Below, one piece after another: positions 47,411 through 56,948 of a stretch of 64,000 nucleotides of DNA. The DNA is taken from the NCBI RefSeq assembly GCF_018704125.1, contig NZ_JAGTIS010000008.1:62001-126000 (forward strand). The letters run 5' to 3'. How positions within the stretch are numbered: the first letter of the stretch is position 1; every line of letters begins with the position of its first letter. Position numbers and translations under genes: made by a program. The notes under the pieces were generated by a model. It had not been told where the DNA came from, ran no database searches, and saw nothing but the letters and a program-made list of their open reading frames with translations. The stretch is from Metapseudomonas boanensis (GTDB lineage: Bacteria > Pseudomonadota > Gammaproteobacteria > Pseudomonadales > Pseudomonadaceae).

Positions 47411-47893
47411 ATGGACAAAGCCCGGATACATCGCCTGATCGTCGACAAGCTCGGCGCCGACCTGCTCCTGTTGCAGCGCGCAGCACAAACCGCCTATGAG
47501 GCGGCGACCCATGAAGAAAACGTTGCCGAGAACAAGTACGACACCTTGGGTCTGGAAGCCTCGTACCTGGCCACTGGCCAGGCCCGTCGTGCCGCCGAGA
47601 TCAAGCAGGCTCTGGGCCTGTTCGAGCATCTCAACCTGCGCGCCTACGATGCCAGCCGCGGCATCCAGCTCAGCGCGCTGGTGGTGCTGGCCGCCGAAGA
47701 TGGTTCCGAACAGACGCTGTTCCTGGGCCCCGAGGCCGCCGGCCTGAAGGTTGTCGAACAGGGCCGCGAAATCACCGTGATCAGCCCGCGCTCGCCTCTC
47801 GGACAGGGGCTTCTGGGGAAGGCCGAAGGCGCCGAGGTCGTGATTGCCATCGGCAATAGTCGCCAGGTGTTCGAAGTGGTCGAGGTACACTGA
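47411..47893 (+). CDS. GreA/GreB C-terminal domain protein
   Basis: Starting at the ATG at 47411 the protein is 160 residues. It has an N-terminal helical hairpin (KARIHRLIVDKLGADLLLLQRAAQTAYEAATHEENVAENKYDTLGLEASYLATGQARRAAEIKQAL) and a C-terminal FKBP-like domain (ITVISPRSPLGQGLLGKAEGAEVVIAIGNSRQVFEVVEV) like that of transcription cleavage factors GreA/GreB. The coiled-coil tip lacks an obvious acidic DxxE motif at the usual place, but NVAENKYDTLG may play that role. It may bind the secondary channel of RNA polymerase. Upstream in-frame extension to 47351 has no ribosome site. Confidence 0.75.
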   Translation: MDKARIHRLIVDKLGADLLLLQRAAQTAYEAATHEENVAENKYDTLGLEASYLATGQARRAAEIKQALGLFEHLNLRAYDASRGIQLSALVVLAAEDGSEQTLFLGPEAAGLKVVEQGREITVISPRSPLGQGLLGKAEGAEVVIAIGNSRQVFEVVEVH

Positions 47894-47922
47894 AGGCGTT
47901 GCGCATTACGCCGGGAGGCTCC

Positions 47923-48309
47923 ATGCCCATCCAACGTCGCCGCGTCCTGCGGATCAGCTTCAACCCCTGGCTGCTGACCATGAGCATCGCACTGGGCATC
48001 TGGCTCGGGTTCGTCGCGGTGGCCCTGACCGGCTATGCCGGCTACAAGCTTTACATGGCCGATGCTCCAGCCCCAGTCAGCCAGGTTGCTCCTCCTCCTC
48101 CGCAACCGGCGCAACCCTCGCCTGACGAGAAGCGTCTGCAGCAGTACGAAGACAATTACAACGCGGCCCAACGTGAAGAAAACGCGCGCTTGCAAAAGCT
48201 GGAAGAGGCTCGGCGCCTGGGTGATGCAAAGTGCCAGTTCTGGACCGAGCAGTACCGCAATGCGCCTACTGACAAGGCACGGCGGAACATGGAACAGTAC
48301 TGCAACTGA
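47923..48309 (+). CDS. Single-pass membrane protein, unknown function
   Basis: The ATG at 47923 (GGGAGG five bases upstream) gives 128 residues. A short basic N-terminus (PIQRRRVLRISFN), one strong membrane helix (LLTMSIALGIWLGFVAVALTGYAGYKLYM), a Pro-rich linker (PPPPQPAQPSPDEKR) and a C-terminal coiled coil with a single Cys near each end (AKCQFW, EQYCN). The C-terminal part probably faces the periplasm. I do not recognise a family. It follows the GreA-like gene by 29 bp. Confidence 0.65.
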   Translation: MPIQRRRVLRISFNPWLLTMSIALGIWLGFVAVALTGYAGYKLYMADAPAPVSQVAPPPPQPAQPSPDEKRLQQYEDNYNAAQREENARLQKLEEARRLGDAKCQFWTEQYRNAPTDKARRNMEQYCN

Positions 48310-48411
48310 ACTGCCGAACCGACCAAAGGCAGCCTGCTTCAGGATTCCTTCATATTGCTCGGACTAAACTCAAGGCGTGTGCCCAGTTGGTGGCGCTAGA
48401 GGCGGTTCGCA

Positions 48412-48600
48412 ATGAGTCCCGAAATTTTCATAGCCTTGATGGTCATGGGCTGGCTACTGGCAGCGGTCGCGCTGCTGTGGGCCATGCTTCGGATCTCCCA
48501 CCATCACCACCATCACCACCACAGCCCACCTTCACCACCCCGCTCTACGCGGTCGTTTCGACGGAGCAAGGCACGGCAATCGCCGGTGATACCCCACTGA
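48412..48600 (+). CDS. Small membrane protein with eight-histidine tract
   Basis: A 62-residue frame starts at ATG with AGAGGCGG upstream. It encodes one membrane helix (IFIALMVMGWLLAAVALLWAML) followed directly by RISHHHHHHHHSPPSPP and a basic tail. The His8 run could bind a metal such as Ni, Zn or Cu. The strong start and the well-formed helix support a real gene, but it is short and I know no homologue. Confidence 0.45.
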   Translation: MSPEIFIALMVMGWLLAAVALLWAMLRISHHHHHHHHSPPSPPRSTRSFRRSKARQSPVIPH

Positions 48601-48661
48601 TACCCACAGCTGATCCGCTAACTTGGCAGGGCTGCCTTGCGGTCCTGCTCTGCTTATTATT

Positions 48662-48687
48662 GTGGGGGCGAATTCATTCGCATCCAC
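48662..48687. repeat. REP-like palindrome
   Basis: GTGGGGGCGAATTCATTCGC followed by ATCCAC: GTGG/CCAC and GCGAAT/ATTCGC pairs. Same family as the repeat at 11814. It lies between the small His-rich gene and dnaE2 and may work as terminator. Confidence 0.6.
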
Positions 48688-48726
48688 AACGAATACTCCA
48701 CTCTTGACTACCTGTTCATACCACGT

Positions 48727-51700
48727 TCAGCGGAAATCACGACTCCTGATATCCAGCCCGCTCAGGAGCGGCGTGAGATCCTGCAACCGTCGCGCGATCA
48801 GGTGACACACGCCGTCCACTGACTCCAGGCGGCCCTCCACCTGCAGCAATTGCGAGTCCACCAGCACGCGTCGCTGTCGCTCGGCCAGATCGTGCCAGAC
48901 CACCACATTGACCATGCCGTGCTCATCTTCCAGGGTCACGAAGATCACCCCGCTGGCTGTTTGTGGGCGCTGACGACCAACCACCAACCCGGCAACGCTG
49001 ACATTGCGCCCATGCGGGGTACCGACCAGATCCCGTGAACTGCGGCAGCGCCGACTCCGTAACTGGCTACGCAGCAAGGCCAGCGGGTGAGGGCCAAGGG
49101 TGGTGCCGACTGTGGCGTAGTCGGCGTATAGGTCTTCGCCCACCGTCGGCAAAGGCAGGGCCACCTGTGCCTCCACCTGCGTGGGCAGGTCGGCGAACAA
49201 CGGGGCCTGAACCTCGACTCCCGCTACCGCCCAGCGTGCCTTGTGCCGGTGCCCCGCCAAGCCACGCAGGGCACTGGCATCGGCCAGCAGCTCGCGGGCA
49301 CGGGCATCCAGCCGAGCACGCCGGCAGAGGTCGGTGACGTTGTCGAAGGGGCGGACCTGCCGGGCGCTCTCGATGCGCCGAGCGTCCTCCTTGCGAAATC
49401 CTCGCACCATTCGCAGCCCCAATCGGATGGCAGGTTGCTCGGCTTTGCCAGGTTCCAGCGAGCAGTCCCAATCGCTGGAACGCACGTCCACCGGACGCAC
49501 CTCGATGCGGTGGCGGCGGGCGTCCTGCAGCACCTGATCGGGGCTGTAGAAACCCATGGGCCAGCTATTGATCAGTGCGCAGGCATAGGCGGCCGGCTCA
49601 TGGCATTTCAGCCAGCAACTGGCGTAGGTCAGCAGGGCAAAGCTGGCCGCGTGGGATTCGGGGAATCCATAGCTGCCGAACCCCTTGATCTGCTCGAAAA
49701 TACGCGCCGCAAACTCCGCGCTGTAGCCGCGTTCCAGCATGCCGTGTGTGAGGCGTTCCTGATGCGGCTCCAGGCCGCCATGGCGCTTCCAGGCGGCCAT
49801 CGAGCGGCGCAGCTGGTCGGCTTCTCCGGGGCTGTAGCCGGCAGCCACGATCGCCAGTTGCATGACCTGCTCCTGGAACAGCGGCACCCCCAGGGTGCGC
49901 TCGAAAACCTCGCGCAGTTCGTCGCTGGGATAAGTCACCGGCTCCTCGCCCTTTCGCCTGCGCAGGTACGGATGGACCATGTCGCCCTGGATCGGTCCGG
50001 GTCGGACGATGGCGACTTCGATCACCAGGTCGTAGAAGGTTTTCGGCTTGAGGCGTGGCAGCATGGCCATCTGCGCGCGCGACTCGATCTGGAACACGCC
50101 GACCGTATCGGCGCGGCCAATCATCTCGTAGGTGGCCTCGTCCTCGGCCGGGATGGTCGCCAGCGTCAGATCGAGCCCGCGATGGCGGCGCAGCAGGTCA
50201 AAAGTGCGTCGCAGGGCACTGAGCATGCCAAGGGCGAGGATATCCACCTTGAGCAGGCCTACCAGATCGAGGTCATCCTTGTCCCACTGGATGATGGTGC
50301 GTTCGGCCATCGCGGCGTTCTCCACCGGCACCAGGGTATGCAGCGGTTGCTCGGAGATGACGAACCCGCCGGGGTGCTGCGACAAATGACGAGGAAAGCC
50401 GATCAGCTCGCTGGTCAGCGCCAATACCCGCCGCAACACTGGGCTTTCCGGGTCGAAGCCGCACTCACGCAGCTGTTCGGGCGGCGGCGCGTGGTCTGAC
50501 CAACGGCCAAAACAATCGGCCAGGGCATTGACCTGGTCGGGTGGCAGCCCCAGGGCCTTGGCCACGTCGCGTACTGCGCCCGCACCGTGATAGGTGCTGA
50601 CCACCGCCGTCAGTGCTGCGCGCCCCCTGCCGTAGCGCTGGAAGACGTACTGCAGCACCTCTTCCCGACGCTCGTGTTCGAAGTCGATGTCGATATCCGG
50701 CGGCTCGTTGCGCTCGCGGGAGAGGAAGCGTTCAAACAGCATTTTCATCCGCGACGGGTCGATCTCGGTGATGCCCAGCACAAAGCACACCGTGGAGTTG
50801 GCCGCCGAGCCGCGTCCTTGGCAGAGAATGCCGCGATCACGCGCGAAACGGACGATATCGTGCACCGTCAGGAAGTAGCTCTCGTAACCCATCTCGGCGA
50901 TAAGCTGCAGCTCCTGCTCCACCTGTTTCCGTGCCGACAGCGGAGCACCATCAGGCCAACGCTCCTCCATCCCCGCCTCGGTCAGTACGCTTAGCCAACT
51001 GGTGGGGCTGTGCCTTGCGGGCACCAGCTCATGCGGATACTGGTAGCGCAACTGGCCGAGGTCGAAGGTGCAGCGCCGGGCGATGCGCAACGTCTCGGCC
51101 AGCAGTTCCGTCGGGTAGAGAGCGGCCAGCAGGTCACGTCGACGCAGGTGGCGCTCGCCATTGGGAAACAGGCGTAGCCCGGCCTCGGCCACCGTGCAGT
51201 GGTGGCGGATGGCGGTCATGCAGTCCTGCAAGGCACGACGGCCCCGTGCATGCATGTGCACATCGCCCGCCGCTACGGGCGTTATTCCCAGGCTCTCGGC
51301 CAGCTCCAGCAAACGGGCCAGGCGCTGACTGTCGTCCGGCCCATGGTGCAACTCCACCGCCAACCACAGGCGCTCGGGAAACTGGTCGAGCAGCCAGCGT
51401 CCTTCGGCTCCATCGTCGTCCGGTCTGGGCAGCCAAAGTGCTAGCAGCCCCTCCAACGGCACGTTCAGATCCTCGCGCAGCAGGCGGTACTCGCCCTTTT
51501 TCGCTCGACGCCGAGCCTGAGTGATCAACTGGCAAAGGTGCTGATAGCCTGTGAGGCTTTCCACCAGCAGCACGACCTTCGGACCATTCTCGATGCACAT
51601 CTCACTGCCGATGATCAACGGCAGGCCCGCGTCCTTAGCGGCCTGCCAGGCACGCACGATGCCGGACAAGGTGCACTCGTCAGTAATCGCCAAGGCTTGA

Positions 51701-51804
51701 TAGCCATGCTGCGCAGCCCGTTCGAACAATTCCCGGGCGCTGGAAGCTCCGCGTTGGAAGCTGAAATTGGACAGGCAATGCAGCTCCGCATAATCGAGGC
51801 TCAT
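48727..51804 (-). CDS. dnaE2: Error-prone DNA polymerase DnaE2 (ImuC)
   Basis: The ATG at 51804 overlaps the imuB stop as ATGA, giving 1025 residues; an ATG at 51825 in frame is less likely. It has an N-terminal PHP domain ([33 protein letters not shown]), the polymerase III alpha palm with [16 protein letters not shown] and [31 protein letters not shown], an HhH region and a C-terminal OB fold ([29 protein letters not shown]). It makes mutations during SOS translesion synthesis with ImuA and ImuB. Confidence 0.96.
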   Translation of the reverse strand: MSLDYAELHCLSNFSFQRGASSARELFERAAQHGYQALAITDECTLSGIVRAWQAAKDAGLPLIIGSEMCIENGPKVVLLVESLTGYQHLCQLITQARRRAKKGEYRLLREDLNVPLEGLLALWLPRPDDDGAEGRWLLDQFPERLWLAVELHHGPDDSQRLARLLELAESLGITPVAAGDVHMHARGRRALQDCMTAIRHHCTVAEAGLRLFPNGERHLRRRDLLAALYPTELLAETLRIARRCTFDLGQLRYQYPHELVPARHSPTSWLSVLTEAGMEERWPDGAPLSARKQVEQELQLIAEMGYESYFLTVHDIVRFARDRGILCQGRGSAANSTVCFVLGITEIDPSRMKMLFERFLSRERNEPPDIDIDFEHERREEVLQYVFQRYGRGRAALTAVVSTYHGAGAVRDVAKALGLPPDQVNALADCFGRWSDHAPPPEQLRECGFDPESPVLRRVLALTSELIGFPRHLSQHPGGFVISEQPLHTLVPVENAAMAERTIIQWDKDDLDLVGLLKVDILALGMLSALRRTFDLLRRHRGLDLTLATIPAEDEATYEMIGRADTVGVFQIESRAQMAMLPRLKPKTFYDLVIEVAIVRPGPIQGDMVHPYLRRRKGEEPVTYPSDELREVFERTLGVPLFQEQVMQLAIVAAGYSPGEADQLRRSMAAWKRHGGLEPHQERLTHGMLERGYSAEFAARIFEQIKGFGSYGFPESHAASFALLTYASCWLKCHEPAAYACALINSWPMGFYSPDQVLQDARRHRIEVRPVDVRSSDWDCSLEPGKAEQPAIRLGLRMVRGFRKEDARRIESARQVRPFDNVTDLCRRARLDARARELLADASALRGLAGHRHKARWAVAGVEVQAPLFADLPTQVEAQVALPLPTVGEDLYADYATVGTTLGPHPLALLRSQLRSRRCRSSRDLVGTPHGRNVSVAGLVVGRQRPQTASGVIFVTLEDEHGMVNVVVWHDLAERQRRVLVDSQLLQVEGRLESVDGVCHLIARRLQDLTPLLSGLDIRSRDFR

Positions 51805-53216
51805 GCGAACCATCCATGCAGCCACAGCGGGCCACTGCCATCTACCGACCGGTACACCCAGGCACGCTGGCCATTACGGGTCTCGACCAGATAGTAATCA
51901 CGGCGCACGTCGCCGCCGTCCCACCAGCCGGACTCGATGCGTTCGGGGCCGGCGAGGATGCGCGGCGTAGTTTCGCGCAGGGGGACCGGCTCGCGAAGCA
52001 ACCAGCCAGGCCGCAGCGAGCCTGGCAATAACGGGGCTGATCGGCTGTCGCTCTCCATCCGCCAGGCGCATTCGGGGCGATGGTCGGCCTGCGCGCTCAG
52101 CCCATGCACCGCGTCATCGCCAAGGCGAGCACGCAGCCGCTCGCGTAACTGTTCCCAAGGTACGGACTGCTGTGGACGCTCGTCGAACAACTCACGCCGC
52201 TCCGGCATGAACGCCGGCAGGTCTCGCGCCACCAGGCGGAAGCCACGCACCGGCGCGGGCACCTGGATCTGCTCCAGCCGCCCCCGCGCCAGTTCGAACA
52301 GCATGGCCGCCTCGCGCTCTGCACTGAGCAGCCCGACCGACACCTGCGTATCCACACGATCGCGGTGCTCCAGATGCAGGGTGAAGCGCTGCACGCCGCT
52401 ATCACGACCGGCAAGATAGGCCGCCAGATCGGAGGTCAGGCGCCGCAGCGGGAACAGCAGCGCCTGGTGCGACTCGACCTCGAAGTTCAGCTCGATGCGC
52501 ACATCGAACTCATCCGGCGGCGTGTAGCAGCCCAGCGCCAACGGTCGGACGCCGAGCAGGGTATCCAGGTGCCGTAACACATCGGCCGGGAAGCGTTTGG
52601 CCAGGGTTTCGCGCGGCAGGGCCATGACCTGGCGCACGCTGCGCAACCCCATGCGACCGAAAGCCGTAGCCACCTCACGGGACCATCCTGCCCTGTCTAC
52701 GGGCAACTGCCCGAGTATCAAATGCAGTTCGGCCTGGTCTGTCACCGCCAGGCCGTCATGGGCATTGGCCAACATCCGAGCCGCTGCCGGGTTAGGGGCT
52801 GCGACGATGCGATGGCGAAACCCGAGCTCCGCCAGCTCACTGCGCAAACGCGCCTCAAACTGCGGCCAAGGGCCGAACAGACCAAAGCTGGACTGCACCT
52901 CCAACAGCAGTGCACGTGGGTAGAACAAGCTCACCTGGGAGCTGAAGCGGTAGGCCCAGGCGGCAAGGAAGCGGTGCCAACGCTCGATATCCGCCGAGTC
53001 GTACTCGGCCATGGCGAAATCCCGCGTCATGGCATGGGCGGACGTCAGCGATTGGCCGGGACGCAGGCCCAGTGCTCGCGCTGCCGGATTGAGCGCCCGC
53101 AGCATGCGGCGCTGCGGCGTGCCCGTCACCAGTGCCAACGGCGCATCAGGCGTGGGGTGGCCACGCAGGACGCCATCCAGCGCCAGTTGCGGTAACAGAA
53201 TGCAGGCCCAACGCAT
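51801..53216 (-). CDS. imuB: Y-family polymerase-like mutasome protein ImuB
   Basis: The ATG at 53216 gives 471 residues; an in-frame ATG at 53264 is inside the end of imuA. It has a Y-family fold but lacks the carboxylate triad of active DinB: the first catalytic position reads [16 protein letters not shown], and the usual SIDE motif is replaced by [15 protein letters not shown]. ImuB links DnaE2 to the beta clamp. The C-terminal region (~330-470) is Trp- and Arg-rich. It is 7 bp downstream of imuA and overlaps dnaE2 by 4 bp. Confidence 0.92.
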   Translation of the reverse strand: MRWACILLPQLALDGVLRGHPTPDAPLALVTGTPQRRMLRALNPAARALGLRPGQSLTSAHAMTRDFAMAEYDSADIERWHRFLAAWAYRFSSQVSLFYPRALLLEVQSSFGLFGPWPQFEARLRSELAELGFRHRIVAAPNPAAARMLANAHDGLAVTDQAELHLILGQLPVDRAGWSREVATAFGRMGLRSVRQVMALPRETLAKRFPADVLRHLDTLLGVRPLALGCYTPPDEFDVRIELNFEVESHQALLFPLRRLTSDLAAYLAGRDSGVQRFTLHLEHRDRVDTQVSVGLLSAEREAAMLFELARGRLEQIQVPAPVRGFRLVARDLPAFMPERRELFDERPQQSVPWEQLRERLRARLGDDAVHGLSAQADHRPECAWRMESDSRSAPLLPGSLRPGWLLREPVPLRETTPRILAGPERIESGWWDGGDVRRDYYLVETRNGQRAWVYRSVDGSGPLWLHGWFA

Positions 53217-53223
53217 GTGAAGC

Positions 53224-53835
53224 TCACCCGCCCAAGGCAATGGGCGATGCAGGCGGCAGCCCACCCCGACACTTCAGCACCCGTATCTCCGCAGGCCGCG
53301 CGTCGAGAGCGATGCGCAAAGCGGCCGGCGAAGGGTTATGTGCAGCATCCAGGGGGCGGTAGGCAAACGCCAGGGTCTGGCCGGTTTCGGCAGCGACCTG
53401 CAGGCGACGCATGGCGCGATCATCCGCCTGCTGCGGCCAGCACAGCACCGCACCGCAACTGCCCGAGCGCAGGCACTGCTCGGCCGCCCACAGGGCATCA
53501 CGGCCACTCGCCTCTATCAGCGCCAACCAACGCAAATCCACGCCAGCGGCCTGCCAGGCCAAGGGATAGGGAATGTAGGGTGGTGCCACCAGCACGACAC
53601 GCTCGCCGCTGGCGGTCAGCCGCGCCAGGGTCGGCCACAGCAGGCAAAGCTCGCCCAATCCATCACACGGAGCCAGTATCTCGGTGAGTGCGGCCTCCGG
53701 CCAGCCACCGGTCGGCAGGGCCATATCCAGTGCAGCATGGCCCGTCGGCTGAGTGCTGGTCGGCAAAGCGCTCGGCTGGCCCCTCCAGACCCGCCGCTCG
53801 TTGAGCAGCGTATCCAAAGCAATCACGGCGCCCAT
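53224..53835 (-). CDS. imuA: Mutasome protein ImuA (RecA/SulA-like)
   Basis: The ATG at 53835 gives 203 residues; the frame is open to 53988, across the LexA box. It has the RecA-like core of ImuA (GGWPEAALTEILAPCDGLGELCLLWPTLARL) without a true Walker A motif, followed by VVLVAPPYIPYPLAWQAAGVDLRWL and a C-terminal part RPAEIRVLKCRGGLPP. ImuA binds and limits RecA and helps the mutasome. First gene of imuA-imuB-dnaE2. Confidence 0.9.
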   Translation of the reverse strand: MGAVIALDTLLNERRVWRGQPSALPTSTQPTGHAALDMALPTGGWPEAALTEILAPCDGLGELCLLWPTLARLTASGERVVLVAPPYIPYPLAWQAAGVDLRWLALIEASGRDALWAAEQCLRSGSCGAVLCWPQQADDRAMRRLQVAAETGQTLAFAYRPLDAAHNPSPAALRIALDARPAEIRVLKCRGGLPPASPIALGG

Positions 53836-53943
53836 CAGGTACGCCTCGCCAACGGCTTGCAGGAATAGAAAGACAGCAGCTCGAAGAGCGAGCTGCCGAT
53901 GGGGCCAGGAACGATTACCGAGGCCATGAGGGGAATCCACGAA

Positions 53944-53963
53944 TACTGTATTTATATACAGTA
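53944..53963. promoter_or_regulatory. LexA (SOS) box of the imu operon
   Basis: TACTGTATTTATATACAGTA: CTGT-N8-ACAG with AT-rich centre, a near-perfect SOS box, 109 bp upstream of the imuA start codon. Confidence 0.92.
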
Positions 53964-54024
53964 AATCGCAGAGACCTTTCCCGGTCAATCCGGGAAGACG
54001 GAAGGCAGGCGGTCAAGGACCCGC

Positions 54025-54041
54025 GGGAGCGCATCGCTCCC
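54025..54041. terminator. Hairpin after the aminopeptidase gene
   Basis: GGGAGCG-CAT-CGCTCCC, a REP-like palindrome between the aminopeptidase stop (54066) and the imu promoter region. No T-tract on either side. Confidence 0.4.
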
Positions 54042-54065
54042 ACAGGTCAGGTCGTCAGCCTATGG

Positions 54066-55673
54066 TTACTTGACGTAGTCGCTGCCCCAACGCTCGATAT
54101 CGCGTACCGCCTGCTTACGCAGAGTCGGGCCTTGCGCCTGCTGCGCGGCAGCGATTTCGTCATCGATGATCTTGGTCGACAACGAGAGCCAACTGGTAGC
54201 AAACGCCATAGCATCGCCATTGACCTCCAGAGCATTCAGATCGAGATTGCCGATACCATCGCAGGCTTGGTGATAGCAGGGGTCGAAGGGCTGACCCGCA
54301 GCACCACCATAGCGTTGCGCCTGCTCCTCGCTCTTGATGTCTTCGGCACCGGTGAACAGGCCGCCGAAGGCAATGCCATCGTCGAAGAACTGCGCATAGT
54401 CGGAGCGAAAGTCGATCTCGGTGCCCTCATAGGCCTCCCCACGCAACTTGAAGTACGCCTCGAACAGCCGCTCGATCGCCGCCGAACCGGGCGGGCCCTG
54501 CAGGCCGAAGGACGAGCCATCGCCGTCATAGATGAAGTTGGCGAAGTTCGGCGAGCCGATCATGTCGAAGTTCAGGTAGGCCTTGATGTGCTGCTTCTCC
54601 TCGTCACTGAGACTGTTGACGTAGAAGGTCGAGCCGACAAGCCCCGACTCCTCTGCCCCCCACCAGGCAAAACGTACCTTGTTGTTCGGATGCGCCTTGC
54701 CCAAGAGTACGGCCATTTCCAGCAATGCTGCACTGCCCGAACCATTGTCATTGATGCCGGGGCCCTCGAACACCGAGTCCAGGTGCGCGCCCGCCATGAC
54801 CACATTGTCCGGACTGCCGCGTCGGGTTTCGGCGACGAGGTTGAAGGTCTCGGTCTTCTTGCGCAGCACGTCCGACACCATGCGCAACCGCAGCCCGGGG
54901 GTCTGAGACCAGGTCACGCCGTTATCGTAGGTTGCGAAAAACACCGGTATGCCACCTTCATAGCCATCACCCAGGGTGACGTTTTCCAGCCCCTTGCGAT
55001 CCTCGGTATTGCCCTGATTGAAGATGATGACCCCGGCAGCACCTGCGGCTGCAGCATTCTCCGCCTTGATCTCAAAGGTACAGCTGCCACGCTGGACCAA
55101 GGCGATGGAGCCACTGAGGAAACCAGCGAAATCTTCAGGCTCGCAAGCGCTGCTGGAGGTATTGCCAGCCCCCAGGGACAGATCCACCGCCACCACCGAC
55201 GCACTGACATCACCCGCCTCGGTCTGCGACAGGTAGTTGAAGTCCTCTTCCCACACATAGTTGGCTGGCATGGGTGCCAGTGCCGTCAGCGTTCCCGGCC
55301 CCTTGGGGAAGAACGCGGTGAAAGGAAATGGCTGCACCTGCACCTGATAGCCGGCTTGCTCCAGGGTTGTCTTCACATAGTCGACGGACGCCTGGTAGCC
55401 CGGCAGGCCGGCGGCACGGTTACCGTCGTTGAGAGTGGCAATGTCCTGCAAGGCTTGTAGGCGCGTCATCACATTGGTCGCTTCCAGGCAGCGCGGAAGA
55501 CCTAGCGGTGTGCCCACCAGCACGGACGACTTGCATATGCCGGGGTTGGGTTTTCCTGGGCTCCAGTACTCCTTGAAGGCTTCACCTTCCAGCTCTGGTG
55601 CGGCAAGGGACGACGTGGAAACGGCAAGAACGAAAGAACCAACAACACATCTGACGCTGTTCTTCTGAGTCAT
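54066..55673 (-). CDS. Secreted M28 aminopeptidase with PA domain (PaAP-like)
   Basis: The ATG at 55673 gives 535 residues with a signal peptide (MTQKNSVRCVVGSFVLAVSTSSLAA). A PA domain (VALVQRGSCTFEIKAENAAAAGAAGVIIFN at ~205-240) is inserted before the M28 metallopeptidase domain, whose zinc ligands are visible in VMAGAHLDSV, GINDNGSGSAA, WGAEESG, YLNFDMIGSPN and PCYHQACD. It matches P. aeruginosa PaAP (PA2939), a leucine aminopeptidase secreted by type II secretion. The C-terminal ~25 residues (a propeptide in PaAP) are present. Its own transcript. Confidence 0.93.
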   Translation of the reverse strand: MTQKNSVRCVVGSFVLAVSTSSLAAPELEGEAFKEYWSPGKPNPGICKSSVLVGTPLGLPRCLEATNVMTRLQALQDIATLNDGNRAAGLPGYQASVDYVKTTLEQAGYQVQVQPFPFTAFFPKGPGTLTALAPMPANYVWEEDFNYLSQTEAGDVSASVVAVDLSLGAGNTSSSACEPEDFAGFLSGSIALVQRGSCTFEIKAENAAAAGAAGVIIFNQGNTEDRKGLENVTLGDGYEGGIPVFFATYDNGVTWSQTPGLRLRMVSDVLRKKTETFNLVAETRRGSPDNVVMAGAHLDSVFEGPGINDNGSGSAALLEMAVLLGKAHPNNKVRFAWWGAEESGLVGSTFYVNSLSDEEKQHIKAYLNFDMIGSPNFANFIYDGDGSSFGLQGPPGSAAIERLFEAYFKLRGEAYEGTEIDFRSDYAQFFDDGIAFGGLFTGAEDIKSEEQAQRYGGAAGQPFDPCYHQACDGIGNLDLNALEVNGDAMAFATSWLSLSTKIIDDEIAAAQQAQGPTLRKQAVRDIERWGSDYVK

Positions 55674-55927
55674 GACTTCAATCCTTTTGAAGTGGTTGTG
55701 GCAGGCCTGCAATGGCATTGCGCCATCGTCCTGTACGGCTTCCTCGGGATGTGGCCTAGGAAACTAGACTGGCCGCAGTCTGTTCAGTTCGCGTCGGGTT
55801 GATGAAAAAACGTGCTGTTAGTCGCCCTTTTGATGAAAAGCTGGAACGCCGCAAAGTATCGGCAATTCACCCGGGATATGCCTTGCCAACCTATGCTGTT
55901 AGTTCACCCTTTCAACTGGATTCAGCC

Positions 55928-56635
55928 ATGTGCGGTCGCTTTGCCCAGAACCGCAAGCCGCATCGCTACGCAGAAGCTCTCGGCCTGCAGCCGGAACAGC
56001 TGCGCATGAGCGAACTGGACGAACCGATCGGCCGCTACAACGTGGCGCCACACACACCAGTCCATCTGCTGCACCTGGATGACGATGGCCTGCGCGACGA
56101 CTTGGTGACTTGGGGCTGGGCGCCCATCTGGGCCACAGGCAAGCACCCGACACCGTTCAATGCCCGGATCGAGACCGTAGCCACGAGCAACTTCTTCCGC
56201 AGCATCTGGAAAACCGGTCGCGCACTGATCGGTGCCGACGGCTGGTACGAGTGGAGAGCCAGCCTGACCGATCCCACACTCAAGCAGCCCTACTTCATTC
56301 GCCTGAAGAATCACCAGCCGCTCTTCTTTGCCGCCATTGGCCAGTTTCCCCGCGAGGGCCAGGAGCCCCTGGAGGGTGATGGCTTCGTGATCCTCAGCAG
56401 CGCCGCCGATGACGGGTTGACAACCATTCACGAGCGCAAACCCATCGTCCTGTCCCCTGGCCTCGCACGAGCCTGGCTCGACCCCGGCGTCACTTCCGAA
56501 GAAGCCGAAGACATTGCTCGCTTCAATGCTTCAACTGCGGAAGCGTTCGAGTGGTACCCGGTCAGCCGGGCCGTAGGCAATACCCACAACGACCACCCCG
56601 GCCTGATCAAGCCGATCAATGATCCGTTGGTGTGA
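55928..56635 (+). CDS. SRAP-domain protein (YedK/HMCES-type abasic-site shield)
   Basis: The ATG at 55928 gives the invariant MCGRF start, whose Cys2 forms the DNA-protein crosslink at abasic sites; upstream in-frame codons lack this. The 235 residues keep other SRAP features: NVAPHTPVHLL, the WGWAPIW strand, NARIETV, GADGWYEWR and THERKPIVLSPG with the conserved His. It shields abasic sites in single-stranded DNA and restores DNA after crosslink reversal. It is the last clearly chromosomal gene before the mobile element. Confidence 0.93.
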   Translation: MCGRFAQNRKPHRYAEALGLQPEQLRMSELDEPIGRYNVAPHTPVHLLHLDDDGLRDDLVTWGWAPIWATGKHPTPFNARIETVATSNFFRSIWKTGRALIGADGWYEWRASLTDPTLKQPYFIRLKNHQPLFFAAIGQFPREGQEPLEGDGFVILSSAADDGLTTIHERKPIVLSPGLARAWLDPGVTSEEAEDIARFNASTAEAFEWYPVSRAVGNTHNDHPGLIKPINDPLV

Positions 56636-56654
56636 AGGGTTATTTGCGGTCGAT

Positions 56655-56693
56655 AAAAAGCCCCCGACTCCTTGCGGAATCGGGGGCTCTTTG
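56655..56693 (+). terminator. Terminator after the SRAP gene
   Basis: AAAAAGCCCCCGA stem with TCGGGGGCTCTTT around a CTCCTTGCGGAA loop; A/T tails allow either direction. It abuts the tRNA remnant that marks the element boundary. Confidence 0.85.
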
Positions 56694-56695
56694 AA

Positions 56696-56722
56696 TGGCG
56701 GGAAGATAGGGATTTGAACTCT
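56696..56722 (-). other. Attachment site remnant: 3' end of a tRNA-Ser-like gene
   Basis: On the minus strand the sequence reads TTCAAATCCCTATCTTCCCGCCA at its end: T-loop TTCAAAT, part of the T-stem, the 3' acceptor strand TCTTCCC, discriminator G and CCA. It stops there; the rest of the tRNA is absent. It looks like the end of pseudomonad tRNA-Ser (ending TTCAAATCCCTATCTCTCCGCCA as I recall). Mobile elements that enter tRNA 3' ends leave such a copy at the far end, while the intact tRNA is next to the integrase, here right of the window. Confidence 0.65.
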
Positions 56723-56781
56723 AAAAATGACTGGCTCAGTCTGTCGCAAAGCTTGTCATTGCTGGGGGGGCTGGCGATTCG

Positions 56782-56835
56782 AGGTGTCGATTTGGGCCTT
56801 TGACTGTCTATGATTTCGACACCTCTTCGACACCT
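56782..56835. repeat. TCGACACCT repeats, candidate integrase arm sites
   Basis: TCGACACCT at 56816-56824 and 56827-56835, spaced 11 bp (one helix turn), and the inverse copy AGGTGTCGA at 56782-56790. They lie 60-115 bp inside the tRNA remnant, where arm-type sites for a tyrosine integrase or its excisionase are expected. Confidence 0.5.
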
Positions 56836-56948
56836 ACCCAGCAGTGAAGGCGCCCGATACAAGCGCTAATGATCTTGAGTAGTGCTCAGACGCTCAATAA
56901 GATGCCAACGAGCCAGCTTACTGCCCCCCATCTGCATCAGGACTACCG

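Larger units (their letters stand above)
56636..56948. other. Junction between chromosome and mobile element (313 bp, no gene)
   Basis: Contains, in order, the SRAP terminator, a tRNA-Ser-like 3' end (56696-56722), repeats of TCGACACCT (56782-56835) and a gene-free stretch up to the TTG start of the GHKL gene. Confidence 0.7.

Noticed and set aside
56696-56722. Reading the tRNA remnant as tRNA-Sec or tmRNA
   Set aside because: TTCAAATCCCTATC in the T-arm and the acceptor strand fit tRNA-Ser better; selC and ssrA 3' ends differ.
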